A DNA stretch of 64,000 bases from Amborella trichopoda (Eukaryota; Streptophyta; Magnoliopsida; Amborellales; Amborellaceae), in assembly GCF_000471905.2 (NCBI RefSeq), contig NW_006500000.1, forward strand, positions 319,855 through 383,854, in the 5' to 3' direction. The first letter of the stretch is position 1; each line of letters starts with the position of its first letter. Below the pieces are notes generated by a model, which worked only from the letters and a program-made list of their open reading frames with translations, ran no database searches and was not told the DNA's origin. The position numbers and the translations under genes were made by a program. This document shows, piece after piece, positions 1-12,285 of the stretch.

Positions 1-390
1 TAAATTTATAAAATTTTCATTACATAAAACTAAATTAATAATACTGACCCAAAATTTGTGACACTATATAATTATCACAATTATCATTAATGAAACTATA
101 ATTAATATGTTTATAATAAATTAATTATATTTAATTTAATTATAATAAAATACCATAAAATATCTATAATTAATTTTTTTATATAATAAATTAACTATAT
201 TTATTTTAATTGTAATAAAATACAATAAAATATAGTTTTTCATTTTAGTATTTATGATAATAAAAATAGTTTTGATATTGATTGTTTTGATACAATAATT
301 ATATGTTAGAACACTGACATACCACCGTTATAATATCAATAAAAACTCCCTTCAAAAATAAGAAAGCATAGGTTTTTATAACTATAAAAA
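1..390. other. AT-rich stretch without a recognised gene
   Basis: Almost entirely A/T, with short imperfect direct repeats of a 'taattatattta' type. No coding potential, TIR or LTR edge was recognised. It lies beyond the 3' tail of the neighbouring LINE and is probably flanking intergenic DNA. Confidence 0.5.
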
Positions 391-1745
391 TAATCATCAT
401 CGTCATCAAAGCGTATTCCCAACTAATTGAGGTCTGTTACATGAATCCCAGTTCGTCACTCTGCTCTATTGTACTAGGTCTGTGCCACACATGGCTGACC
501 CACCTAAGTCTATTTTCTCTTATCTTATCGTCTATTTGGTGCCACACATAAATTCTTTTAAATGTATTCATTTTCAATTCTTTCCCTTCTTCTCTTGCCA
601 CTCATCCATCTCAACATTATCATCTCAGCTACATTCATTCTATTGGTATGTTGTTTATTGAGTGCTCAACAATCTGCCTTAAAAAGCAAAGCAGGCCTCA
701 CAACTGTCCTATAGAACTTGCCCCTTCAGCTTCATTGGTGTGCGGCGATCACATAAAATTTCTGGTGCACATCTCCACTTTGCTCGCTCAACGCGACATC
801 GTCTTCAAACTCTCCATTTTTCCTAGGTTATCGATCCAAGATATCGATAGTGTGCTCTTTTTGGTATTTATTGTCCGTCAATCTTAACTACTTCCTTGTC
901 TCTACTCCTATTGTTATTCAATTTGTATTTCATATACTTTGTCTCGGTCCGGCTAATTTTAAATCAGTTAGATTATAGAGCATCATTCTAAAGTTCTAAC
1001 TTTTTATTGAGGCTATTTTTATGTCATCTGCAAACAATAACACCATGGTACCCCATCTTGTAGGTGCCTAGTTAGATCGTTCATAACTAAGACAAAGAGG
1101 TATGAGCTTGATCTTGACCTCTGATGTAAACCTATTGCCACTGAAAAGTCATTCATCTCTCTACTGGTTGTTCATACACTAGTTAGTACTCCCTCATCAG
1201 ATCTCTCACCAAGTCGATGTAGTGAAGACTCATTTCTTGTCTAACACCCACTAAATCAAATATCAAGGTACTCTGTCATAAGCTTTATCTAGATCAATAA
1301 AGACGATATAGAGGTCTTTTTTTTTTGCCCTAAACTTCTCAATCAGTTTCCTAAATAGAAAAATAGCCTTAGTTGTTAACCTCCTTGGTATAAAATCGAA
1401 TTGGTTTTCTGACACTTTCGTTTTATGCCTTAATTATTGGTCAATTACTCTCTCTTACAGCTTCATAGTGTGACTCATATGATCTCTCGATAATTTGCGC
1501 AATTATGTTTGTCACAATTGTTATTGTAAATAAGTATTACAATGCTTTTCCTCCATTCATCTTGCATTTCTTGTTTTCAACACCTTGTTGAATAGCTAGG
1601 TCAGCTAGTCAATGCCAACCTTTCCTGTGTACTTTCAAACCTCTATTGGAAACCATCTAGTCCTAAAGCATTTCTTATCTTCATCATCTTCAAAGCTTCT
1701 TTCACTTCTGATATCTTAATCAATGACATCCACCTTGATTTAATA
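391..1745 (-). pseudogene. Decayed RTE-type non-LTR retrotransposon (LINE) reverse transcriptase
   Basis: Reading the minus strand gives, in element order but in several frames and with stops: EVKEALKMMKIRNALGLDGF (about 1710-1650), the RT palm block FIDLDKAYDRVP (about 1305-1260), a degenerate FADD-type segment near 1035-1020, then RRRIPMKLKGKFYRTVVRPA (about 755-690), RMNVAEM-LRWMSG (about 640-595) and DKIRENRLRWVSHVWHRPS (about 530-470). These are the conserved RT thumb and C-terminal blocks of plant RTE-clade LINEs. The element ends at 391-411 in a (GATGAT)-like tail, the usual 3' end of this family. The 5' end, including the endonuclease, is missing. Frameshifts and stops make it inactive. 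A short coding stretch on the opposite strand at 648-887 is only its shadow. Confidence 0.85.
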
Positions 1746-1784
1746 AACAAAATGTAACATACATAGTCATATTTTGGATATTAT

Positions 1785-3144
1785 TTAAAAATTCATCAAC
1801 AATCCATTCATTGATAGTCTCACCGAAAAATATCCCAAGTGACAATATATTAGATTTCTTCAAATTGAATGTCTATTGGTGATGGACGCTCATAATAATT
1901 TTTGGTCATAACATTTCGTGTAACATTCATAGTGTTAAGTATCCTTTCTGTCTCAGTGGTATTTTTAAAATATTTTGGTTTTTTTTCATTAGAATCAGTA
2001 TCAATTTATTTTGTAGAATAATAAGGTTGAGAATCCTCTGAGACTTCTTCACTATTATTTGGTTCAAATACGATATTTATTTGCTTTCTAAGAGGTAACT
2101 TTGATAGTTCATTGGTTAAAAAATCAAGTTCATTTATCGGAATATTTAAAGTTCTTTTACTAAACTTGTTATTTTATAAAAATGGGAAAAGTTTACATAA
2201 GGATGCAACTTTATAATGTAGAACTACGGATGCACCTCAAAAATCTATCGAAAAAGGTAGTTTTAATGTTGAAAATTTGATTGATCATCGAGATGTATGA
2301 CGAGATGTATGACCATGAAAAATAAAAGATTTTAAGTCTAAAAAATAGTGCATTTTACAACATATTATCTACACCGTCTATTTTCAAAATTTTCATATGT
2401 TTATAGATCTATTTAATTTTAACCATTTTTAAAATTAAAAATTTTATAATTAGATATAAAAATAGATTTTGACATAATCCTAAAAACATTTTACATCAAA
2501 ATTATATACCATGATAAAATTTGAAGGTGCACGTTACCTCTACAGGTACGGATGCAAAAGTATGCCAACTGCACCCTATAAATATTAAGCATTGAGGTGA
2601 CTAAGCGCTTTATCCCAAAAGGTAAAAGTTGGCTTATTGGCTTAGGAATTATTACTTTTGGAGAAGTTTTTTGGAATAATTATTTTCATTTTTATGTAAA
2701 AATAATTTGTTTTATTGGTTGAATCTTATCTCTAATATCTTCTAGAATAGTTTTTATTCTTTCTGTTTCAGATCCTATGGTCTGTGAATAAAGATTTGTA
2801 TAGTTTTGTTGCTCTACTATGCCTTTTGTTCTTAGTATTCTAGAAGCCTCTTAGAGGTACTGCTAACATATTATTAGAGATAATTATACTTTTATTAAGA
2901 GGATATATTGAAGATATTTCTTCATTTTTTATTGTGGTCCTAAGGTTAGAATTAGTTTGAATGGAATTAATGGCCGCATTAATATCTTTTGTGACTCAGA
3001 ATAGCGATGTGGAAACTAATCGTCATACCATTCGAAGAACGGTATATGGGTTTGTAATTCTTCTAAAAGATATTTCAGCATCGTTTGTACATCATCTATT
3101 AGTCATAAACTTCTAAATGATATATTTGCATTAATGAGGGGAAT
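1785..3144 (-). pseudogene. Endogenous plant pararetrovirus (Caulimoviridae) fragment, degenerate
   Basis: The minus strand carries discontinuous blocks resembling the movement/coat region of the polyprotein of integrated caulimovirids (Florendovirus/Petuvirus-like): a block with YYERPSPIDIQFEE (about 1905-1850), an acidic linker (about 2160-1960), a block with TKGIVEQQNYTNLYSQTIGS (about 2830-2770) and one with LQTHIPFFEWYDD (about 3065-3020). Stops and frame changes break it throughout. A ~410-bp dispersed repeat (2178-2595) is inserted in the middle, and the fragment ends at the hAT element starting at 3145. Sequence after that element (7216-7400) may continue it. No RT or RNase H of viral type was seen. 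The assignment rests on motif recognition, not alignment; a Ty3/gypsy origin is the main alternative. Confidence 0.55.
2178..2595 (+). repeat. Dispersed ~410-bp repeat, family copy 1
   Basis: Starts 'gggaaaagtttacataagga' and ends near 'gccaactgcaccc'. It matches 39596-39995 over its whole length, including 'gatcatcgagatgtatga' and 'tagatctatttaattttaacc'. No ORF. Its position inside the pararetrovirus fragment shows that it moved after that fragment integrated. Ends are weakly inverted (GGATGCA-ACTT versus GGGTGCACTTGG), so a MITE is likely, but the superfamily is unclear. Confidence 0.7.
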
Positions 3145-3348
3145 CAATGTTCGCAAAATCGAATCGGAACGGTTAATCGGTTTTGAGGCTGGGAGCAGTT
3201 TGGATCGGAACCGGAACCGGGGTAGTTAACCGTTTTAACCGGTCAAATAGTTTTTTTTTTTTAAAAAAGATAAAAAACATCCAAAAAATTTGAAAAAAGA
3301 TAGAAAAATCAGTGCTCGAGTGGTAAACAATGCCCCTAAGACAACCTA

Positions 3349-3549
3349 TTAAAAATTGACAAGATATCTATGAGACTTGTCCTTACAATTGTCAGTCATG
3401 ATGGTCACTCCTGTACCGGGCCAGTAGACCTTAAACTGTGCAATATGCTTATCAACATCATGAACAACAACTTCTAAACATGGCCCTGCAAGCTCCTTCG
3501 CAGTTGAACGTCTAACACCTGGCCCTGCGCCAACTATAGAATCTACCAT
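3349..3549 (-). pseudogene. hAT transposase DUF659 domain fragment
   Basis: The 66-residue reading frame ends in YWPGTGVTIMTDNCKDKSHR followed by YLVNF, matching the start of the DUF659/RNase H-like catalytic fold of plant hAT transposases (usual form W-x-x-T/Y-G-x-TIM-SDGWTD). The usual aspartate-glycine-tryptophan of SDGW is replaced by DNC. The frame stops after about 25 residues of the domain, so the rest of the catalytic core is lost. It lies downstream of the BED finger in transposase order. Confidence 0.7.
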
Positions 3550-3600
3550 TTGTGGGTAGAAATCTAAGCTTGCAAAATTAAATGACAGTGCATTAACATA

Positions 3601-3927
3601 TCAAAACATGATAATCATCTTTCTCGCTTTTTCTATTAATACACCTATTGACGGAAATTTTAATTTTTTTTTATGATATTGTGACTTGTGGGGATCAAGT
3701 CCAGAGGGTTCGCTGGTCATTAATGACACATCTATGGGTTCATGTCGTTGAGTAGTAGATGACCGACTATAAGAGGATGGACGACTAGAAAAACTATGTC
3801 TCAATCTACTAGATGTGGATCTAAGTAATGAAGGCCCACATCCTCCTCTACCCAGTATTACATGTTCTTGAGGTTGACAGCTACTGGATGCACCATCCCT
3901 TCTCCCATACATCTCTTGAATTTCCAT
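3601..3927 (-). pseudogene. hAT transposase linker region
   Basis: A 108-residue frame rich in Ser and Arg (for example RHSFSSRPSSYSRSSTTQR) lies between the BED finger and the DUF659 fragment, in the same orientation. A low-complexity serine-rich linker at this place is usual for plant hAT transposases with a BED finger. It has no motif of its own, so the call depends on context. Confidence 0.5.
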
Positions 3928-4037
3928 TTGTGTATAATTAAGCTCTTGAATACTGACAATCCTTGCTCATTCTATTTGCGCCTCAAATTCTACATCTTGG
4001 TCATCTTCCTCATCTATTGGACTTTCGTACCCCCTCC

Positions 4038-4283
4038 TTATCTCCTCAGCATCCTTTCTCTCTGCACTTTTTTTTCTTTTCTTTCTGTAATTATTTTTAT
4101 TATTTGTTGTTTTACTTCTGGTTGCACTTCTTTACAACCGGAGACATTACCCTTTACCCAAGCAAGATGTTCTTTTAGGCGATAAATACCACCACCCATT
4201 TCCTTGTTACAAAAATTACATCGAATTCTTCTTTTGTCATTCACTTTTGTATCATACTGCCATGTCACATCTCCCCTTCTCAT
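4038..4283 (-). pseudogene. BED-type zinc finger of hAT transposase
   Basis: The 81-residue frame has the BED pattern C-x2-C ... H-x-x-x-x ... C: CNFCNKEMGGGIYRLKEHLA followed by a GNVSGC segment and a Lys/Glu-rich tail. BED fingers bind the terminal repeats of the transposon. The finger itself is intact, but it is separated from the rest of the transposase by frame changes and no longer forms a complete protein. Confidence 0.8.
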
Positions 4284-5230
4284 CTTATTATTTTCTTATA
4301 AATTTTCCTAAACATAAAAGTTCATTAAAAAAATATTTTTTTGGAAAAATCACTCTACTAAGGGGACCTTGTAAGCATGGATATTTAAGCCCTACTTTCT
4401 CATGAAAATGAACAAGTTACAATAACATCCAATAGAAAAAGAAATCATACTTAAGATGACCATGAATCACCATGCCATTCAATTAATATTTCTCAATAAA
4501 AAACATGCACGTGTGCTTCTAGACCATGAAAGCTGAAAAAGCCATGCACGAGGGGAATGCATTAAGAAATGTGGTGAAATATGTTTTCTAGAGGGCTAAG
4601 GTCAAGTAAATCCTTCCATGGGGAATATGAACAAAAATAAGTGCCCAAACCTTTCCCAAAGTACATGGTACACCATAAAATTGAATAAGAGCAGCAACCT
4701 ATTAAACAAGAAGTACTCCATATAAAGATACCACAATTCTTGATGAGCAGTTTGCATTTCATGTGATAGTTACCCTTGCCATGAATATTTATTCAAGGTA
4801 AAAAGTATTTCTCAAAAGGTTCTAAATGGATGCATCATAAGAGAAAAATACATCTACTTTCCAAAAGTGGAATTTAATACACTCCTTGCTATACGTTTAA
4901 ACTATAAAGCATGCATTGCTTCAAGGAGTTCTACAAGCTAGTACAATAGATCAATTATGTATGGTGATCAAAACTGAAGATATGTTGCCAAAACTGAAAC
5001 CTCTATAAAAATGGGCTTTAAACACAATTATGTTGAACAACTAAATATATCCCTTTTTCATAACATTGCTGCATACATAAAGATATAAAGTATAGCCAAC
5101 AGGTAGTCCGATACTTAATACTTGGGATACTAAGTGTTTCTTGAGTCAAAATTACTCTACAAAATCAAATCATTCATAAAAAATATCTCCCTAAAATTTA
5201 AAGAATACTGGGAATACAAATTTTTTTTTT

Positions 5231-6362
5231 GAATATATATATATATATATATATATTCTCATATTCATCACAAAAAACATATTTTTATAAATATATATAT
5301 TATATAACATTAAAAACAATCCTCACAAAAAAATATCAATTTTATTTTTCATTCAATAAACTCTAAAATCCCCAAAATCGACCTCCAAATTTTTGTTTTT
5401 GTTCTAAAATTCATTCATTTATTTTATGCAATCAATAATCTCACACAAATATTGTTTATATATATTCTCATATTCATCACAGAAAACATGTTTTTATAAA
5501 TATATATATTATATAACATTAAAAACAATCCTCACAAAAAAATATCAATTTTATTTTTCATTCAATAAACCCTAAAATCCCCAAAATTGACCTCCAAATT
5601 TTTGTTTTTGTTCTAAAATTTNNNNNNNNNNNNNNNNNNNNNNNNNNNNNNNNNNNNNNNNNNNNNNNNNNNNNNNNNNNNNNNNNNNNNNNNNNNNNNN
5701 NNNNNNNNNNNNNNNNNNNNNNNNNNNNNNNNNNNNNNNNNNNNNNNNNNNNNNNNNNNNNNNNNNNNNNNNNNNNNNNNNNNNNNNNNNNNNNNNNNNN
5801 NNNNNNNNNNNNNNNNNNNNNNNNNNNNNNNNNNNNNNNNNNNNNNNNNNNNNNNNNNNNNNNNNNNNNNNNNNNNNNNNNNNNNNNNNNNNNNNNNNNN
5901 NNNNNNNNNNNNNNNNNNNNNNNNNNNNNNNNNNNNNNNNNNNNNNNNNNNNNNNNNNNNNNNNNNNNNNNNNNNNNNNNNNNNNNNNNNNNNNNNNNNN
6001 NNNNNNNNNNNNNNNNNNNNNNNNNNNNNNNNNNNNNNNNNNNNNNNNNNNNNNNNNNNNNNNNNNNNNNNNNNGTTTATATATATATTCTCATATTCAT
6101 CACAAAAAACATTATATATATATATATATAACATTAAAAACAATCCTCAACAAAAAAATATCAATTTTATTTTTCATTCAATAAATCATTCAATAAACCC
6201 TAAAATCCCCAAAATTGACCTCCAAATTTTCGTTTTTGTTCTAAAATTCGTTCATTTATTTTATGCAATAAAAAATCTCACGCAAATATTGTGTATATAT
6301 ATTCTCACATTCATCACAAAAAATATATTTTTATAAATATATATATTATATAACATTAAAAA
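5231..6362. repeat. ~210-bp AT-rich tandem repeat array, interrupted by an assembly gap
   Basis: The anchor 'tattctcatattcatcac' (last copy one base different) recurs at about 5253, 5463, 6086 and 6300, spacings of 210, 623 and 214. The 623 spacing is close to three periods, so the gap at 5622-6074 most likely hides two further copies. Units contain 'acattaaaaacaatcctcac' and 'cctccaaatttttgtttttg'. The array lies inside the hAT element. Confidence 0.8.
5622..6074. other. Assembly gap (453 N)
   Basis: Run of N inside the ~210-bp tandem array. Long reading frames called through it are artefacts. Confidence 0.99.
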
Positions 6363-6363
6363 C

Positions 6364-6460
6364 AAAAAATCCCTAAATTTCTAAAATCGAGCTCCAAAAA
6401 ACCCTAAATTCCTAAAATCGAGCTCCAAAAAACCCTAAATTCTTGAAAAGCGAGCTCCAA
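6364..6460. repeat. Short ~37-bp tandem repeat
   Basis: Three imperfect copies of a unit containing 'ccctaaattcctaaaatcga' and 'gctccaaaaa', directly after the ~210-bp array and within the hAT element. Confidence 0.65.
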
Positions 6461-7215
6461 TTTTTTTTTTTTTGTTAAAAAATCGTTCTTTTATTTATTG
6501 CAATAAATAATACTAGTCAAATCTTGTCTGAAAAATCCTAAAAAAGCTGTAAAACTAAGACAAAAATTAAAAAAATTTGGGCTCGGGCTTACCTTGTCTG
6601 CTTCAATCTCAAAATCAAGCCCCAAATCTCTCCATTTTAATAAAATCAGGAGTCTTGAAATATATATATCTCTTTGATCATTAAAATCCCCAACTTTTTA
6701 TCGAAAAAACTGAAAAACCAGGCCAAAATCAATGGAATAGCGGATTTTTCATTAAAAAACTAAAAAACAGCAAAAAATGCACCAAAAATTCGGAAAAAAC
6801 GATTTAATCTCGGAGTTTTTGATTCAATAATGATGGATTTATAGAAGATTTGAAGGTATATTATAATAATTGAGCAAAAAAAAAACAAAAAAAGGTAGAA
6901 AAAAGCATAAAAAAGCTACAAAAAATGGCGGATCACGGGTTCTGCCCAAATAACAGACACTGTTAGAAATAACGGCCGTTATTTTCTGTGGCGCCGTTAT
7001 TTTGTTATATCATTCGATATAACACCAAACCGGACCGGTTTTGTCAAAAATTCACCTAGTCAAGGCCAAATCAGCCTGTTTTTTGACCGATTTTTTTCAG
7101 GACGATGTGTTTTTTTACTAGTACACTAAAACCGGACCTAATCGGAATCGCCACTCCACCGGTAGTGAGTTAACCGGACGGTTCTGGTTCTGACCGACCG
7201 GTTTTTGGAACACTG

Positions 7216-8349
7216 GGGAGAATAGAGAGGGGGATATAACATCAATGCCCAATATTTATCGAGCAGGTTCGTCCAAAGATTTCCTACTTCCTCAGCGCAA
7301 ATTTATGTCTAGGTATATTTTCTAGATTTGAATTTTGTGGGGATATTTTCTAGATTCTAAGGATATTTCTAAACCGAGCAACCAACTTTAAAAGGGAAAA
7401 AAGAAATAAAAAAACTAACTCTTACTCTATGTGAGACTAAGAAAGGCTTTACCAAGATTGCACATGAACCTCCTAATTTTGTGAAGGAAAGACATAGATA
7501 TTCAATGACTCAATATTTTATTTTATTTAAAAATAAAATAATCTAATTATATTTAGATGGATCTAAAAATTTAGATTAAAAATACCAAAATAACTCTTTT
7601 GCGGCATGAGTAGAAATATAATATGCTCTTGGTAGAGCATAATACACGTCCTCTTCATTTCGTGTCATAGAGTATTATGAGGCAAATGACTACAGTTCTC
7701 TCTCGCCAAAAGAAGAAGCTCAACTTTATACTCCGTTGGAATTCGGGCCTTCTAGTTTTTAGAGCAAACCACGTATAAGCATTATTCGCCCAACATAGAT
7801 GATATTATATTCGTACGAAAGTATCTTCTCTATTCACTACCTCGAGTAAAATCTATAAAGGATTAATTTTAGCATCCGAAGGTTTTATAGATGTAACATC
7901 TTGAATTCTCAGATTAACCTCAATAAAAAAAATTTGCACGCTCTATGTACTAAAGAAACAAATTTAATTGAATTGAGATCATTCAATTTTTAGAGAGCGA
8001 GCCTAAGTGTTAGAAAAATCAAAATTCGAATCTTTCTTTTGAAAGAATTATCTAGTGATTCTTATATGATTCCCAAAATTTCATATTTTATTGAAAAAAA
8101 TCCTCAGAAGTATGGTTTGCTACTAACATAGTTGATGTATGACTCTTTTAAAAAATAAGGTTGTGACCATCTATTTTTGTATAGATCCTTTCAAAATTTT
8201 AAGGTGATTGTGGACAACTTGAAGGTGATAAGGCACTATGTAATTTGGTGAATGAACTTCTCCCTGCCCTTTTATCTATTCTCCATCTTTTCCCAATAAG
8301 AGATGGAGAGATTGATTGAGAGAGAGAAGTATCTTAGAGAGAAAAGCCT
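7216..8349. other. Unassigned sequence between the hAT and copia elements
   Basis: No intact ORF. The first ~170 bp may continue the pararetrovirus fragment that the hAT element interrupts. The rest is AT-rich and unrecognised. It corresponds in position to the missing outer part of the copia 3' LTR but does not match the 5' LTR. Confidence 0.35.
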
Positions 8350-8949
8350 TAGTATTTCTAGATGCAAAAGATGATGAAAAAATTTGGAACAAACTCATCA
8401 AATTCGTATGAAATTATAGACACAATTTGATAGTTTTTCTAGAGAAAATGTGACTGAAAATGAGTTTTTCAACAATATATAACATAAAATAGAACACAAG
8501 TTTCCTGCAAAACAGTTGTTAGCAAATAATCTAGAGAGAGAAAGCTTCTTCGAGATACAACACGGTGCTAGAATTGATTATGTAGAGGGGTCTCACAAAG
8601 ATGAGAGGCACGTGCCTTGCACCCATCTCACAAGTAAGCATAAGAGAGATAAAGAAGTTTTAGGGAGAGAAAGAGAGCTCGTGCTTAATGCTCTAGCCTT
8701 TCAAAACCCATTTCCATAAATATAGCTACAAAAAGGAAAAATAGAGAGACACATGTAGAGAGAGAAATGACAAGTCTTGCCTTTCAATGACCTTCTGTCC
8801 CTCTCTTTACATGGGTTTCTCTTATTCTCTACATAAAACACTAGCTTATTTTGAAATATATTTTAAGTAACGTAGAAAAGAAAACAAATAAATTGAAATT
8901 TTTTGGGCTGTTATTTTGTAAATATTTGGAAGCACAATTTTCTTTAACA
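8350..8949 (-). repeat. 3' LTR (partial) of the copia element at 8350-14088
   Basis: Aligns with 13499-14088, for example 'cgtatgaaatt-tagacacaatttg', 'gaacacaagtttcc' and 'ccataaatatagctacaaaa'. On the minus strand it begins TGTTAAAG directly after the purine tract. Short frames at 8516-8719 and 13667-13876 are matching shadows of the two LTR copies, not genes. Confidence 0.85.
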
Positions 8950-8960
8950 TTCCCTCACTT

Positions 8961-9769
8961 GTTTTAAAATATTTATAAAACCATAATACAAACTTTTAGT
9001 AGCTATACAGAAGTTGCTGGGGTTGTACCTCCTCAAACAACAAATCCATCCACACATATGATCCATCCACTTGATGGCATCAACCACAGACATCCCCATG
9101 CTCATCAATTGTCGTGACGTATTGCGTGATCATCAATTATATCATGAAATTAGCCTTCATGCTTTTAGATTAGTAGACTTTCTCTCTCTCGCTAGTGTCT
9201 TTCGAAAAGCATCGGACACTCACAACATGATACTTACATCACCAAAAGTAATCTATGTCACCTAAAAATGTGAATAACCATCAATATAGCGCATCTTGCC
9301 ATGATCCCATAAGGATCCTCAAACTGTCCAAACTAGTCATCGCAAAGTGGAAAATGTTGTCTATAAAGACATGCCAACTTGAGGTTATGCCCAATGAGTC
9401 ATGCTAAATACAATGGTCCACTTTGGCCATCACAATGCGGATAACAGAGTCAAAAGACTGCTAGTCGGAGGTCATGTTCAATTGTCCAAATATCTAAGCT
9501 AGCCATCACAGCGCGGAAACACGGAGTCAAAAGACTACTAACTGGTGGTAGTTTGTGATAATTACGCCTCCGAGGGATTTCACCACATACGAACAATTAA
9601 ATGTCCGAAGGCATAACTTAACCACCCTTGGAGGGCTCTTATACATGCCACACATGAGTCATCGCCACAAAGGCAGATATGCCACACAAACGTCATTGCT
9701 ACAAAGGCGGATATGCCACATAGGAAAATGGTAATAACATAACATTCCACATGCTCAATAGCTGCGCTA
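8961..9769 (-). other. Copia 3' untranslated region with short tandem repeats
   Basis: Lies between the end of pol and the purine tract. It contains two to three imperfect copies of a ~75-bp unit ('gccatcac-gcgga...gagtcaaaagact', about 9428-9550) and a ~36-bp unit ('cacaaaggc-gatatgccaca', about 9646-9722). No coding function seen. Confidence 0.5.
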
Positions 9770-12010
9770 CTAAGGCTCATCACATGTGTACCATAAGAAA
9801 CCCGTGGATCTCAATCCCATACCCCTTACACACCTTTCATGTGTGTTTATGTTGATACCTTTAGCCAACGGGTCAGCTATCATGAAATATGTGTGGAGAT
9901 TCATTACTTTTATATCCTTTCGTCCCATAAACTCGCTTACGGAATGATAGTTTCTATCAATGTATTTTATTATATTGTCGTACATAGGATATTCAGAAAT
10001 GACTATGACAGCTTGGTTGTCACAATGAATAACTGTTCAAGTGCTGTCAAATGTAGCCAAAGGTATCTCACTGAGCAATTTTCTTAAATATATTGTTTCA
10101 TTGGCCGCCTCATATAAGGCTACATACTCTGCCTCCATTGTTGATTGTGACATACTCTTTTGTGTATTGCTATCCTATGATATACATGCTCCTCTATAAG
10201 TGAAAAATCCATCCAGATGTAGATCTGGATTTATCATCTTTGCCAGCCCAGTTTGCAGCATTATAGCCTTGCAATTCTAATTTATCATTTTCATAGCATA
10301 GGCTATAACTGGTGGTCCTTTTGAGATATCTAAATATTATCTTTACAAGTTTCCAATGTTCCAAACCTGGGTTACTCATATAATGGCTAGCAACCCCCAA
10401 TACATATCCTTTGTCAGGGCGTGTGCAGTTCATCAAATAGTTTAATGATTCTACTACTTGTGTATTAGGGATCTTTTCCATAATCTCTTTTTTCTTATAA
10501 GTTTTAGGACACATGTCTTTGGACAGTCTATACCCTTTCTCATATGGGGTTCCATTGGTTTAGATTCATCCATTCTAAAAGTTTTTTGTGTCCTTACAAT
10601 ATATAGTTATTGGCTTAAGTAGAGTAATCTTATCTTCTTATCTCTTGTGATTTGCATGCCAAGAACCTGCTCTAATTATCCTAAGCCTTTCATATCAAAT
10701 TGTGAAGATAATCACTCTTTGGTATCTTTAATAAGCTTATGATCACTACCTGTAATGATAATCTCATCTACATATAACACTAAAATGAGATGACTACCCC
10801 CACTACTTCGGATGTATACACAATATTCAACATTAGTATTAACAAAGCCATAGTTCTTTAGTGCATCGTCGAACTTTAAATACCATTGTCTTGAGGACTG
10901 TTTCAATCCATAAAGAGATTTCTTTAATTTGCACACTTTGCCTTTTTGTTCTTTAGACTCGAATCCCTCAGGTTACCTTTGTCTTTACATCCATTTGATG
11001 TATGTCAAAGTTATAATAGTTTGTTATTGTTAGAACAATCCCAATGGATGACTTTCTAGCCACATGGGAGAAAGTTTCTTTATAATCTACCCCTACTAGT
11101 TGGGTAAAACTCCTAGAAACCAGTCTAACTTTATACCTATCAATTGTTTCATTTGAATTCAGTTTCTTAGTATATGTTCATTTACAACTAATGGCTCTAC
11201 GGCTTTCTTGTAGTTCTACTAAGGTCCATGTCTCATTCTTCACTAATGAGTTATATTCATATTACATTGCCTCCATCCAATTGGATGCCTCGGATGAACT
11301 TATGATATCTTTAAAGCTTATGGATTCATTATCAAGTTCTACATTATACCCATAGTAGTAATCCAAGTAACTAGGTCTTTTAGTTTCTCCAGTACGTTTC
11401 CTAGGCTCTATCATAATAGGAATACGGTTAACACTACTAGGGTTCTCACAGGAATCACTAGGTTTCCCCATTTCTTCTTCTTCAAATTCTATAATTTTAG
11501 GTTGTTTTCCCTTTGGCATTTTTTCATCTTTAAAGAAATGAGCATTTCTACTTTTATGATAGTCTTTGTTTCATGATCATAGAAACTATAATTTTTGGAG
11601 TGACTAGAGTACCCAACAAAAGTGCATTTAATTGTTGTAGGTCCTAGTTTTTTTCTGTTTGGATTAAAGACATGAGCTACACAACTCCGAACTCTAATGT
11701 GATCTAAATTAGGCTTTCTATTAAACCATAATTCAAAAGGGGTTCTACTCGTAGATTTGTTAAGAACTCTGTTTAATATATAAGTTGAGGTTAAAAAAGC
11801 CTCTCCCCAAAATTGGTAAGATATATTAGCTTCATGTATCCTACAATTAACCATCTCTAATAAGGTTTTATTTTTTCTTTCATCCATACCATTTTGTTGC
11901 GGTGTATAAGAGAGTGTGCATTATCTAATGATCCTATGTTCCTTACAAAAATTTTCAAACTCAAGTGAAGTATATTCTCTTCCTCTATCACTTCTCAAAA
12001 TTTTGATCTT
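9770..12010 (-). pseudogene. Copia pol: integrase, reverse transcriptase, RNase H (broken)
   Basis: Read in minus-strand order. Integrase core has LRSDRGREYTS (about 12000) and a PQQNG block with ERKNKTLLEM (about 11900-11850), then the integrase C-terminal region with FVGYSSHSKNYSFYD. RT begins near 11519 with a spacer (YYYGYNVELDNESISF). KKSLYGLKQSSRQWYLKFD is at about 10930-10870. The RT active-site block reads YVDE (10763-10774) instead of the usual YVDD. RNase H has SQSTMEAEYVAL (about 10150-10110) and ends MIADPLAKGI (about 9870). Pieces lie in at least five frames with in-frame stops, so it is inactive. Lineage within copia was not resolved. Confidence 0.85.
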
Positions 12011-12285
12011 TTTATCTAGTAGATTTTCTACTTCCACCTTATACTCTTTAAATTTTCCTAAAGATTCACTTTTATGAGAAATCAATATATATATGCATAT
12101 CGTGAATAATCATGAAAGTGATAAAATACTCATGTCCTTTAAAGGCTTTAGCATTTAATTTTCACAAATATCAGTATGTAAATGTAGAATACTTTCAGCC
12201 CTTAATCCCTTTGGGAATGATTTTCTATGCATATTTCCTTTGGGTAATTGGGTTCTCCTATTTCCATCTTCTTTGGTGGGTCCCT

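Larger units (their letters stand above)
3145..7215 (-). mobile_element. hAT-superfamily DNA transposon, inactive
   Basis: The ends are CAATGTTCGCAAAATCG (3145 onward) and, on the other strand, CAGTGTTCCAAAAACCG (from 7215), the short CA(A/G)TG terminal inverted repeats of hAT elements. Flanking octamers are aggggaat (3137-3144) and gggagaat (7216-7223), a near match to the 8-bp target duplication of hAT. ACCGGTT-type motifs are dense just inside both ends. Transposase remnants (BED finger and DUF659) are on the minus strand at 3349-4283; the C-terminal dimerisation domain was not found. The interior toward 7215 holds a ~210-bp tandem array and a gap. Confidence 0.8.

Noticed and set aside
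5613-6143. 176-codon minus-strand frame
   Set aside because: Mostly N in the assembly gap.
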